Part shown: positions 27,003 to 35,600 of the stretch, one piece after another
How the letters are laid out: the number at the start of each line of letters is the position of its first letter
Position numbering within the stretch: the stretch's first letter is position 1
Origin: Puia dinghuensis
GTDB lineage: Bacteria; Bacteroidota; Bacteroidia; Chitinophagales; Chitinophagaceae
NCBI RefSeq assembly: GCF_014642875.1
Contig: NZ_BMJC01000004.1
Span: forward strand, 420,070-484,069
DNA length: 64,000 nt
Direction of reading: 5' to 3'
The notes under the pieces: model-generated
Told to the model about the DNA's origin: nothing
What the model saw: the letters and a program-made list of their open reading frames with translations, nothing else
Databases searched by the model: none
Translations under genes and position numbers: made by a program

Positions 27003-28058
27003 ATGAAAAAATTATTTGTGTTTGTCCCGGCTATCCTCCTGGTATTATTTCTATTAAATGCTTTTGTGCTAAAAAAAAAGGATGCGGCCAAAGGAATTAG
27101 AAATGAATCAGGGCTTGTAAACACCGTTTTTAAATCTACAGATGGCGGCCAAACCTGGCAGGACATCGGCAATGGGCTCCCGGAAAATCTGCGGAAAGAT
27201 AGTATCCGGGGAAAGAGCTTCTTTGCAAATGATAAAGGGCTGTTCTTAAGGGTTGGAAACGGACTCTATCACAGTACACCAAATGCCACAGCTCCTTTTT
27301 GGACCAAAGAGATTTCCCCCGACGAACATAGCAGCATTGCCCCCGGTAAGTCCGGGATATTTGTCTACAATAATTACTGGGGTATAAACTTGAGAAAAAG
27401 AGACGGAACGAGCGTATGGTCGACGATATCCGGAAATTTTCAGGGGACACGAATGCGCGCTTTTGAGACTGCCGGAGGTGCAATTTTCATCGGCACCGAC
27501 AGAGGCCTTTTTAAAACTACTAACGATGGAAAAACCTGGGAACTGGTCTATGCCGGAGGCTTGGTAGGGAATTTGGCAGAGTCGAATGGCGTACTGGTGG
27601 CGATCAGCACGAGAAGTATAATAAGATCGGCCGATAATGGCGAAAACTGGGCGGTGGTGGACAGGGAGGGCGGTGCGGCTTTCGATGTAAAACAGATCAG
27701 AGGTGGATTCGTTGCTATCACTTCTAGTACAGAGTGGCTTTCGCCGAATACCGGCAGGTTAAGGACATCCTTCGACGGCGGTAAAACCTGGCAGCCCATT
27801 GAAGCCAGCCTTCAGGACAAAGTTGTTATTGATTCAATATGGCGGACCTGGGATGATCGCCCTCGTGTACAAGCCTTCATAGCTTCAATTATCCAGGTTG
27901 GTGAAAACTTCTTTTGTGCTTATCCTTACGGCCTTTTCAGATCATCAGACAAGGGAAAAACATGGAAATTATCACTTCCTTCTGTACAAAATAAGGTCTT
28001 CAATTTATTTGTTTCAGGCAACGTGATCTATGCCATACGCAGCAAGGGTGGATGTTGA
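27003..28058 (+). CDS. Exported BNR/sortilin-like repeat protein
   Basis: A 351-residue protein with an N-terminal hydrophobic helix (LFVFVPAILLVLFLLNAFVL) followed by lysines, so it may remain anchored. Repeats of the form STDGGQTW, TTNDGKTWE, SADNGENWA, SFDGGKTWQ and SSDKGKTWK mark a BNR (Asp-box) beta-propeller of about six blades. Asp-boxes are structural and do not by themselves imply sialidase activity; no catalytic arginine triad was recognised. It is divergent from the membrane regulator and is the likely target gene. The ATG at 27003 is preferred to an in-frame ATG 24 bp upstream. It ends before a bidirectional terminator. Confidence 0.75.
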   Translation: MKKLFVFVPAILLVLFLLNAFVLKKKDAAKGIRNESGLVNTVFKSTDGGQTWQDIGNGLPENLRKDSIRGKSFFANDKGLFLRVGNGLYHSTPNATAPFWTKEISPDEHSSIAPGKSGIFVYNNYWGINLRKRDGTSVWSTISGNFQGTRMRAFETAGGAIFIGTDRGLFKTTNDGKTWELVYAGGLVGNLAESNGVLVAISTRSIIRSADNGENWAVVDREGGAAFDVKQIRGGFVAITSSTEWLSPNTGRLRTSFDGGKTWQPIEASLQDKVVIDSIWRTWDDRPRVQAFIASIIQVGENFFCAYPYGLFRSSDKGKTWKLSLPSVQNKVFNLFVSGNVIYAIRSKGGC

Positions 28059-28090
28059 AAACTCAGATTAACCTTTATTCTATAAAACAA

Positions 28091-28114
28091 AAACCTGGCA
28101 GCAATGCCAGGTTT
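28091..28114. terminator. Bidirectional terminator between BNR gene and tRNA-Asn
   Basis: AAACCTGGCA (28091-28100) and TGCCAGGTTT (28105-28114) form a perfect 10-bp stem with a GCAA loop. T-runs follow in both directions, stronger on the minus strand (TTTTTGTTTT). Confidence 0.85.
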
Positions 28115-28123
28115 TAAAGCTTG

Positions 28124-28197
28124 CTCCCCCTGCTGGACTTGAACCAGCGACCCTCTGATTAACAGTCAGATGCTCTAACCAACTGAGCTAAGGAGGA
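28124..28197 (-). tRNA. tRNA-Asn (GTT)
   Basis: A 74-nt cloverleaf on the minus strand. The acceptor stem is TCCTCCT with AGGGGGA, the D arm is GCTCAGTTGGTTAGAGC, and the anticodon stem TCTGA/TCAGA holds loop CTGTTAA with anticodon GTT. The T arm is GCTGG-TTCAAGT-CCAGC. The discriminator is G and no CCA is encoded. It follows the Rieske gene on the same strand and is closed by the hairpin at 28091. Confidence 0.95.
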
Positions 28198-28324
28198 ATA
28201 ACCCTAAAAGGGGTTGCAAAAATAGGGAAAAATCCGCTTTTAAAAATTTGAAAAAGAAAAAATTATCGGCCTTTTTTGGCTCCTCGACGCTGCCACTATA
28301 GGAGGCGGCGCCGCTGGCTCCGCA

Positions 28325-28681
28325 TCAAAGCCACTTAAATAACCCACCTTCCTCAAACCCCACATAAACCCCATCCGCCCTCACCTCCACCGGATAGGTC
28401 TTTAACTTATAGCCTTCATCATTGGTGTCCCGACCCGTCTTAAGGTTGAACTTCAAAGAATGTACCGGGCAGACGACATGGCAGGCGCCATCGATATACC
28501 CCATCGTCAGCGGCGCACCTGCATGGGGGCAGAGAAGCGCAAAACCATACCATTCCTCATTAAATCGCCCAAGACACAGGGTCTTGCCATTGACTTGTAC
28601 TTCGGCGACATCGCCTTTGGTCCATTGGATATCGGCCGCCTCACCGGCGATCTTATGCCATTTGTATTTCTTAAGGCCCAT
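28325..28681 (-). CDS. Rieske [2Fe-2S] ferredoxin-like protein
   Basis: A 118-residue protein with the two Rieske boxes CPHAG (Cys51, His53) and CPVHS (Cys71, His74). The spacing and lack of a transmembrane helix fit a soluble Rieske ferredoxin of the NirD/dioxygenase-component type. The ATG overlaps the HflX stop as TGATG, so it is translationally coupled to hflX. It probably serves electron transfer; no cognate oxygenase is in the window. Confidence 0.88.
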   Translation of the reverse strand: MGLKKYKWHKIAGEAADIQWTKGDVAEVQVNGKTLCLGRFNEEWYGFALLCPHAGAPLTMGYIDGACHVVCPVHSLKFNLKTGRDTNDEGYKLKTYPVEVRADGVYVGFEEGGLFKWL

Positions 28682-29871
28682 CAATAGAAATGTTCACTTT
28701 TGTAGGGATAGCGTATCTTATAAAGCTCTTTCACCTTGTCCAGTATCGTCCGCCGCAGCTCGTCGATATTCCTGCGCTCGGTGGCGGAGACAAAGACGCA
28801 ATTGCCGTGTGTTTCGCGGTCCCACCGCTCTTTCAGCTCACCCATGATCTCCTGCTTGACCCCCTCTTCCAGCCAGGGGTCGAAAGTATTGGCCTCATAG
28901 CGGTCTATCTTATTAAAAATGACAAGTATGGGTTTGTCAAAGGCGCTCAGCTCCTGCAGGGTCTTGTTGACTACCCCCAGCTGCTCTTCATAACCCGAAT
29001 GGGAGACATCGACGACATGCAAAAGAATATCGGCCTCCCGCACCTCATCAAGTGTGCTTTTAAAGCTCTCCACCAGGTGGTGCGGCAGCTTGCGGATAAA
29101 TCCGACCGTATCACTCAGCAAAAAAGGGGTATTCTCAAAGACGACCTTCCTGGTCGTGGTGTCAAGGGTGGCGAAAAGCTTGTTCTCGGCAAAGACATCG
29201 CTCTTGCTCAGCAGGTTCATCAGGGTCGACTTGCCGACATTGGTGTACCCCACCAGCGCCACCCGGATAAACTCTCCCCGGTCTTTACGCTGGGTAAACG
29301 CCTGCTTATCTATCTCCTGCAGGCGGCGGCGTAACAAGGAAATTTTGTCTTTTACGATCCGGCGATCGGTCTCGATTTCCGTTTCCCCCGGGCCCCGGGT
29401 GCCGATGCCGCCCCCAAGGCGTTCAAGGTGCTTCCACATACCACGCAACCTTGGCAAAATGTATTGATATTGAGCGAGTTCTACCTGTAGCTTGGCCTGC
29501 GCCGTCTTGGCGCGGCTGGCAAAGATGTCCAAGATAAGGTCTGAGCGGTCGATGGTCTTCGTATCCAATATTTTTTCAATGTTGGAGATCTGCGACCCCG
29601 AAAGCTCATCATCGAAGATCACGACCTGGATATCCTTGAGAGTGATATACGTCTTGATCTCCTCCAATTTCCCCTTCCCAACAAATGTCTTGCTGTCCGG
29701 ATGGAGCAGTTTCTGCGTAAAACGCTTGAGCGCGACTGCCCCGGCCGTCTCCGCCAGGAATGCCAGCTCGTCCAGGTATTCCCGGGCCTGTTCTTCCGTC
29801 TGTGTCTTGTGAACCAACCCCACCAACACCGCTCTTTCCGCTTTCTGGATACTATTTTTCTTATCTATCAA
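28681..29871 (-). CDS. hflX: Ribosome-associated GTPase HflX
   Basis: A 396-residue protein with the HflX N-terminal domain (KTFVGKGKLEEIKTYI), the glycine-rich linker GGIGTRGPGETEIETDRR, and a TRAFAC G domain with P-loop GYTNVGKST, switch/G3 LSDTVGF, G4 NKID and G5 VSATE. HflX splits and rescues stalled 70S ribosomes under stress. The start appears to be TTG (29871): no in-frame ATG exists before the conserved region, and a TACCTTTG promoter box lies just upstream at 29891-29898. It is coupled to the Rieske gene. Confidence 0.93.
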   Translation of the reverse strand: MIDKKNSIQKAERAVLVGLVHKTQTEEQAREYLDELAFLAETAGAVALKRFTQKLLHPDSKTFVGKGKLEEIKTYITLKDIQVVIFDDELSGSQISNIEKILDTKTIDRSDLILDIFASRAKTAQAKLQVELAQYQYILPRLRGMWKHLERLGGGIGTRGPGETEIETDRRIVKDKISLLRRRLQEIDKQAFTQRKDRGEFIRVALVGYTNVGKSTLMNLLSKSDVFAENKLFATLDTTTRKVVFENTPFLLSDTVGFIRKLPHHLVESFKSTLDEVREADILLHVVDVSHSGYEEQLGVVNKTLQELSAFDKPILVIFNKIDRYEANTFDPWLEEGVKQEIMGELKERWDRETHGNCVFVSATERRNIDELRRTILDKVKELYKIRYPYKSEHFY

Positions 29872-29890
29872 ACTATAGCGATTAGGACGG

Positions 29891-29898
29891 CAAAGGTA
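29891..29898 (-). promoter_or_regulatory. TAnnTTTG -7 box of hflX
   Basis: Read on the minus strand the site is TACCTTTG, ending 19 bp before the TTG start of hflX. This supports the non-ATG start. Confidence 0.5.
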
Positions 29899-29934
29899 AG
29901 ACTTGATCGGTGAGGGTCATAGAAAAATCCGGCA

Positions 29935-30753
29935 TTACAACCCGCTCACTACGATACCAAAGGAATAGGGAAAAACCGAGGGCCCGGCGCTGGATTTGAT
30001 CAGGGCATTGGCCTGAAACTGTCCAAAGACACCGATCACCCCCTTGCTCACCCGGACCGTTCCGGCCAGTTTCGGGGTATTGAAGAACTGCGTGGAGCTT
30101 TCCTTCTGAATATAGTTGGCAATGGTGCCACCGGCAGGGTTCAGCAGATCCTTCGCCTTGGTATAAGCGCTCAGCATCAGCCCGATCTTGGTCCCGATAG
30201 CAAACTTCCAGCTCTGATCCATATGCTCGGGGTCGAGAGCAAAACGCAACTCCACCGGGGCTTCCAGGTAGGTGGTGACCAGTTTGAATTTTTTGTAGTG
30301 GTTGGTGGTGGACTCGTCAGGAAAAGCCAGGGACTGATTCGAATAGGCCGCGACCAGCACCTCCTGCTGGTGGAAGAAGATATTGCTGCTCCCGATGCCC
30401 AACCCGACGCCAATACTCAGGCGCTGGTCGGTTTTAAACGGGAAATCGAACATAACATAAAAATTCGCACTGCGATTGAACCCCTGAATGTGGATACTGT
30501 CCGGTGTACCGGCCCAGTTGTCATAACCCAGCTCGAACATAAAATGATCGGCCGACCGCTTGCTCAGATCCCATATCTTTTTAGGCTTGGCAGGTTCCGG
30601 GTTGTTTGCGCCGGAAGCCTGGAGGGCTTTATTGACGAGGGCGGCGGAGTCTTTGGCAATTGGCTGATTGGGGGGAGTTTTATGCCTTTTTTGAGCGAAA
30701 ATAGCAGTAGTGGTGGCGAAAAGAACCAACGCAGTTACGAAATACTTCTTCAT
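29935..30753 (-). CDS. Outer-membrane beta-barrel protein
   Basis: A 272-residue protein with signal peptide MKKYFVTALVLFATTTAIFA. After a Pro/Ala/Lys-rich linker (about 21-62) come alternating beta strands with aromatic girdles (HFMFELGYDNWAG, RLSIGVGLGIGSSNIFFH, ATTYLEAPVELRFAL-like strand, WKFAIGTKIGLMLSAY) and a C-terminal strand VFPYSFGIVVSGL ending near the terminus. This is the pattern of PorT/OmpW-like 8-strand barrels. Function unknown. It is separate from hflX and carries its own -7 box. Confidence 0.7.
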   Translation of the reverse strand: MKKYFVTALVLFATTTAIFAQKRHKTPPNQPIAKDSAALVNKALQASGANNPEPAKPKKIWDLSKRSADHFMFELGYDNWAGTPDSIHIQGFNRSANFYVMFDFPFKTDQRLSIGVGLGIGSSNIFFHQQEVLVAAYSNQSLAFPDESTTNHYKKFKLVTTYLEAPVELRFALDPEHMDQSWKFAIGTKIGLMLSAYTKAKDLLNPAGGTIANYIQKESSTQFFNTPKLAGTVRVSKGVIGVFGQFQANALIKSSAGPSVFPYSFGIVVSGL

Positions 30754-30787
30754 AATTTCACTTGAGGTGACGTCTTTTGGATGGTTA

Positions 30788-30795
30788 CAAATGTA
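30788..30795 (-). promoter_or_regulatory. TAnnTTTG -7 box of the outer-membrane protein gene
   Basis: The minus strand reads TACATTTG, ending 34 bp before the ATG at 30753. No exact -33 TTTG is present. Confidence 0.45.
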
Positions 30796-30870
30796 TTCTC
30801 CTTGGGGTTAATAAAAGGTTAAAGAACCCTCTTCCAACCTGATTTTTAATAGGGCGCAAGATATTACTTT

Positions 30871-32352
30871 TCATCGAACTTTCCCCGGAGGCGCGATTGC
30901 GATGGAATCAAGACCATAATAGAGGCGATAGGCATGGTCCTGCGATGCGGCGCCATCATAGTAATAGAGGAGGGGTGGCTTTTGCACCAGGAGGGTGTGG
31001 ACGGTCTCAAATACCCCATGGGGAAATACCTGGCGGACACTGGCTTCCACGGCGTCTTCATACGATGCAACAACGGCTACGCCCGCCCGCCGATGGCCGG
31101 CAAGGGTCAACTGCCGGTCGCGATCCACCTGGACGGCATGGTAAAAATAGCCGGAAAGGACTGTTTTCCAGGCATCTCTATAGTTGACACTGGCCAGCAA
31201 CAGAACGGCCAGCATCCCCGTCAACAACACCGGTGACAGCCTTAAGGCGCCGAAGATCGATGCTCCGGCTTCTTTGCGGAGACCTGCCAGAAAAACCAAT
31301 AGCAGCGCTCCGCCGGTAAACCAACCGGTGAGGTTGTTTAACGCCCGGGGTGGGAGGGAGCCGCGCGATCCGATGAGTACTGTTAACAAAGAAAGGAAGA
31401 CCAGCAACAGGAGCAGGATCAGCCCCGAAAGAAATGTTTTTTTCTGGCGCAAACCAGCCAATGGCGAGAGATATACCCCAAAAAGGAAGACAGCGGCGCA
31501 GGCGAACCAGAAGAGCGGCTCCTTGAAAACGGCGAAAAGCACGGATATCAGCTGAAAAAAGGTGGCGGATAGGATGGCGACAGCGCCAGAACCGGTGTTC
31601 ATCATTTGGCGACGCTCAAGGATAACCCCCGAGGTAAATACGATGAGCACACACATGCCTATCGCCACACCAAGGTAAAGCCAGCAATAACCCGGCACTG
31701 GCAGGCCACTATAATAATAAAGTCCGATAAGCGCAATAAGGAAAAAAAGCAGGAATACGGCTGCCATTTCATTGCACCCGATGATCAGCACGATCAGCAG
31801 GAGAAGAACGATATCGCGACCGGGAGCGGTCCCGGCGACCTCCAACCGTCTTACGAGGCAGCCTGCAAATACCAACGAAAGAATAAAGGAAGGCTGATAG
31901 ACGATAGCGCTGCTGAACCAGTAAAAACCCGTTGCGATATCCGCTTGCACATAAAGGAAAAGGATAAAGAAAAGAAAACTCAGACCCACAAGATGGTTGC
32001 GCGAGAAAGGCCGGCCGGGCACCAGGGCATGGAGAGTCGACAGCAAAAAGAAAATGGCCCACCAGGTGGATGCAAAAAGGAGCAGGCATGGCAACCAGTA
32101 GTAATGCCGCAGCAGATCGAGGCTCAAACAGGCGCCATTTAGAAAAGTGGTGGTATAACGGCCCGCCCAGTGACGATAGATAAAACCCTGGCTCTCCCAA
32201 AAGCCATGAGCCCTGTATAAATTATAAAAATTGAAATCATCCCCTGCCATGTTGCTGAGGAAAGGAAGAAGGAGGAAGGGAAGCAGGCAGATAATAATCA
32301 CCAGCCAAAAGATAACCGTAAGTGTTTTTTTTACCGCTGTTGATTTAATCAT
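30871..32352 (-). CDS. Polytopic membrane protein, DUF6056/GT-C-like
   Basis: A 493-residue protein with about eleven hydrophobic helices, starting MIKSTAVKKTLTVIFWLVII. The loop after the first helix carries an acidic motif (NMAGDDFNFYNLYRAHG), followed by HWAGRYTTTFLNG. A DD motif in the first extracytoplasmic loop is characteristic of GT-C glycosyltransferases that use polyprenyl-phosphate sugars, and of the DUF6056 family. A role in surface glycan decoration is possible but unproven. The ATG at 32352 is preferred to an in-frame start 36 bp upstream. It is divergent from SusC B with a 124-bp gap. Confidence 0.6.
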   Translation of the reverse strand: MIKSTAVKKTLTVIFWLVIIICLLPFLLLPFLSNMAGDDFNFYNLYRAHGFWESQGFIYRHWAGRYTTTFLNGACLSLDLLRHYYWLPCLLLFASTWWAIFFLLSTLHALVPGRPFSRNHLVGLSFLFFILFLYVQADIATGFYWFSSAIVYQPSFILSLVFAGCLVRRLEVAGTAPGRDIVLLLLIVLIIGCNEMAAVFLLFFLIALIGLYYYSGLPVPGYCWLYLGVAIGMCVLIVFTSGVILERRQMMNTGSGAVAILSATFFQLISVLFAVFKEPLFWFACAAVFLFGVYLSPLAGLRQKKTFLSGLILLLLLVFLSLLTVLIGSRGSLPPRALNNLTGWFTGGALLLVFLAGLRKEAGASIFGALRLSPVLLTGMLAVLLLASVNYRDAWKTVLSGYFYHAVQVDRDRQLTLAGHRRAGVAVVASYEDAVEASVRQVFPHGVFETVHTLLVQKPPLLYYYDGAASQDHAYRLYYGLDSIAIAPPGKVR

Positions 32353-32476
32353 CTGAGGGATCAGCTTCTGCTGATTAAAAATAAGCAATTACGCCAAATG
32401 GAGATACTAATTTGACAATCCCGCGGAATCCCACCGCTGAAAATAGTACTTACTTGCCGGTACTAATTGCTGCATT

Positions 32477-35400
32477 ATGAAAAAGAACCTTCATGCCTAT
32501 ACCCTTTCACCAAATAGTTGCATTCTCCTTCTTCTTCTTTTCCTCCGCCTTACGCTATCCGCCCAGCCTATAACCGTAAAAGGCAAAATACGCAACGAGA
32601 AAGGCGAGGCACTAGCCGGGGCGACCGTCACCCTGAAAGGTACGACCGTCAGTACGGTGACAGATGAGGCAGGGGATTTCTCCATCCAGGCCCCACCCGA
32701 GGGTGTCCTATCCATTTCGGTCGTTGGCTATCTTGGCTTGGAAGAAAAGATCGGTGGCCGTACCAGCTTCGTCATTGTGCTCGTTCAAAAAGCCGCCGAA
32801 CTAAATGACGTAGTGGTGGTGGGATACGGTACCCAAAAGCGGGCTGACCTCACCGGGGCCGTCGTCGCCGTCACCGGCAATGAGATGAACAAGCGCATCG
32901 CTACCGACCCCACTCAGCTGCTTCAAGGCAAGCTTCCCGGTCTCTCGGTCGTGCAGGGGTCCGGTGAAGCCGGCAATGAAGGGCTGGTATTGCGCATCAG
33001 AGGCCTGGGCACCAACAGTTCGGCCGGCAGCAACCCCCTTGTCATCGTAGATGGCCTACCGGGCAGCCTGACAAACCTGGACCCGCAGAACATCGAATCG
33101 GTGACCATGTTAAAGGATGCGGCCTCCGCAGCCATCTATGGCACCCGCGCCGCCAACGGCGTCATCCTGGTGACGACAAAACAAGGCACCGGCGGGCGAC
33201 TGCAGCTGAGCTATGACTATAATATCGGCATCACCCGGCCGACGGCCCTGCCCGACAACCTGATCTACAACTCAGCACAGTACATGGTATTATGGGATTC
33301 GGCGGCCGTCCATTCGGGTTATCCCAACCAGTTTACCCAGGCGCAGATCAACCTGTACAGCAGCCCCAATAGGGACAAACATCTCTATCCCGATTACAAC
33401 TGGCTTCATGAGATCATGCGCACCGTCATCGTGCAGAACCATCACCTGGGCTTCACCGGCGGACGTAATGGCACGACCTATAACATTGGCCTTGGTTACG
33501 TTGATCAGCCCGATATCATGCTGGGGTTCTCGTTTAAAAAATATAACCTGCAGTTGAACCTCAACACGAAGATCACCGATAATATCACCTTCGGCTCCAG
33601 CCTCACCCTCAACTATAGTCAACGCCGTTATGCTTCACGAGGAAGCCAGGATCAGTTTCTCTCCGATCTCTCCCAATCCCCCATGTATGGCCCGATACTC
33701 CCGGATGGCAGCGGCCGGTATGTCAACTCCGTATTCCCAAGCGTACAGACACCCAACAAAAACCCCATCGCCATCGCCCAGAACGCGCTCGTCAACGACA
33801 AAGACTATTATGCCCAGGGCAGTCTCTTCCTGAATGTCAGGATCATCAAGGGGCTCGAATGGAAGACCAGCGGCGGGTTCAACTTCGAATACGAGAATAT
33901 CTATGATTTCAAACCGGTGATCAATCAATACAACTGGTTCGCCGGTCCCAACGATGCGCCCGAACGCACCCTGGATGTCAATGGCCAGGGGCTCATCGAG
34001 ACAAACAATACCACTGTCTACCCCGTAGGCTATACGCAACTCACATATACCCGCAGTTTTGGCTCACATAATCTCAAATTGCTGGGCGGTACCCAGGCCG
34101 AGTACAACAAAACGCAATCCCTTGCCGGCAGCCGCAACACCCCTTTTTCCAACAATATCACACAGGAGCTGAATGCGGGTCCGGTAGGTTCCCAATTGGC
34201 TTCCGGTACTTCGGCGGAATGGTCCCTGCGGTCGTATTACGGACGGCTCAACTATGACTACCAGGAGAAATACCTGCTGGAAGCCAATGCACGATATGAC
34301 GCCTCTTCCCGCTTCCCGCCGGGCAACCGCTGGGGTCTCTTTCCCTCTGTATCGGCAGGCTGGGTCTTATCCAAAGAGGGCTTCCTGTCAACCGTTTCCT
34401 GGCTCACCAGCCTGAAACTCCGGGGCTCCTGGGGAAGACTCGGTAATCAAAACATCTCCAACTATCCCTACCAGGACCTCTATACCAGCGCCAATGCCTA
34501 TAATGGCAATACCTCCTACGCCTACTCTTTCTCGGGGAGCAATTTGAATTCGGGTGTGGCCCAGAATTCCCTTTCCGACCCGAAGATCAAATGGGAGACG
34601 ACCCGCATCGTCGACGTCGGTACCGATATCACCGTATTCAATAAGTTAAGCCTGTCTATCGACTATTATAACAAGCTCACGTATGACATCCTGTACAAAC
34701 CACAGATCCCGGCATATATCGGGCTTGGCGCGCCGACGATCAACAACGGCAGGATGCGGAATACGGGATTCGAGGTCACGGCGCAATACTCCGATCATAT
34801 CGGCCCTGTTCGCTATTCGGTAGGCGGCAACTTCCAGGCAAACAAGAATACCCTGGTAAAATTCGGGGCGCCGCAAATTACGGCTAACAACACCATCAAT
34901 ATCGAAGGCTATCCTTTTGGCAGCTACTATATGTACCAGTGGATCGGCATTTTCCAGTCCTACGATGAGATAGCGCGGTCGCCTGTTCAGCCATATAGTC
35001 CGCAACCGGGGTATTTGAAATTCAGGGATGTCGACGGCAACGACACCATCAATGCCAACGACCGGGTCATCGTATCCGGGGTCTTCCCGAAATTTGAATA
35101 TGCCTTCAACGCCGGCGCTTCGTGGAAAAATCTCGATCTCACCGTCTTCCTTTACGGTTCGTATGGCCAGAAACAATACGTCGGCGGTTGGGGAATACAA
35201 CCCTTTGACCAGGGTTCGCCGCCTCCCGGTAACTATCTCAATTCCTGGACCCCAACCAATCACAGCACCACGACACCACTGATCTATATTACCGGTCAGG
35301 GAAATGCCAGCGCCAATATCACCACTCCATCCACCTATTATTTAAAAGACGCTTCTTTCCTCCGCATCAAGAACGTGCAGCTCGGGTATACCCTGCCGGC

Positions 35401-35581
35401 GGCTATGGCAAAACATGTCGCCATGAGCAGTCTGCGCGTCTATTTCGCGGCCGACAACCTCGTCACCTTCACCAAATTCCCGGGTCTCGATCCCGAACGG
35501 GCGGAGGGCAACGGTAATGTACGCTTTGTCGTACACCCGCAAAACCAGGTGTTCTCTTTTGGGGTAAAAGCCGTTTTTTAA
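32477..35581 (+). CDS. susC: SusC/RagA-type TonB-dependent transporter (pair B)
   Basis: A 1034-residue protein with a signal peptide ending LSAQPI, a carboxypeptidase-regulatory-like domain (about 33-110, VKGKIRNEKGEALAGATVTL), the SusC segment DVVVVGYGTQKRADLTGAV, the plug (LLQGKLPGLSVVQGSGEAGN, VTMLKDAASAAIYGTRAANG) and a barrel ending VFSFGVKAVF. It imports an unknown oligosaccharide with the SusD encoded 20 bp downstream. No glycosidase or sensor is adjacent, so regulation and substrate are not evident. No STN domain. Confidence 0.93.
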   Translation: MKKNLHAYTLSPNSCILLLLLFLRLTLSAQPITVKGKIRNEKGEALAGATVTLKGTTVSTVTDEAGDFSIQAPPEGVLSISVVGYLGLEEKIGGRTSFVIVLVQKAAELNDVVVVGYGTQKRADLTGAVVAVTGNEMNKRIATDPTQLLQGKLPGLSVVQGSGEAGNEGLVLRIRGLGTNSSAGSNPLVIVDGLPGSLTNLDPQNIESVTMLKDAASAAIYGTRAANGVILVTTKQGTGGRLQLSYDYNIGITRPTALPDNLIYNSAQYMVLWDSAAVHSGYPNQFTQAQINLYSSPNRDKHLYPDYNWLHEIMRTVIVQNHHLGFTGGRNGTTYNIGLGYVDQPDIMLGFSFKKYNLQLNLNTKITDNITFGSSLTLNYSQRRYASRGSQDQFLSDLSQSPMYGPILPDGSGRYVNSVFPSVQTPNKNPIAIAQNALVNDKDYYAQGSLFLNVRIIKGLEWKTSGGFNFEYENIYDFKPVINQYNWFAGPNDAPERTLDVNGQGLIETNNTTVYPVGYTQLTYTRSFGSHNLKLLGGTQAEYNKTQSLAGSRNTPFSNNITQELNAGPVGSQLASGTSAEWSLRSYYGRLNYDYQEKYLLEANARYDASSRFPPGNRWGLFPSVSAGWVLSKEGFLSTVSWLTSLKLRGSWGRLGNQNISNYPYQDLYTSANAYNGNTSYAYSFSGSNLNSGVAQNSLSDPKIKWETTRIVDVGTDITVFNKLSLSIDYYNKLTYDILYKPQIPAYIGLGAPTINNGRMRNTGFEVTAQYSDHIGPVRYSVGGNFQANKNTLVKFGAPQITANNTINIEGYPFGSYYMYQWIGIFQSYDEIARSPVQPYSPQPGYLKFRDVDGNDTINANDRVIVSGVFPKFEYAFNAGASWKNLDLTVFLYGSYGQKQYVGGWGIQPFDQGSPPPGNYLNSWTPTNHSTTTPLIYITGQGNASANITTPSTYYLKDASFLRIKNVQLGYTLPAAMAKHVAMSSLRVYFAADNLVTFTKFPGLDPERAEGNGNVRFVVHPQNQVFSFGVKAVF

Positions 35582-35600
35582 ATCGTAAAACATCGATCAC

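Noticed and set aside
27003-28058. Sialidase assignment for the BNR-repeat protein.
   Set aside because: Asp-boxes are structural only; no arginine triad or FRIP motif is visible.
28198-28324. GC-rich palindrome around CGGCGCCG near 28310 as a terminator after the Rieske gene.
   Set aside because: The stem is short and imperfect, and no T-run follows on the minus strand; left unassigned.
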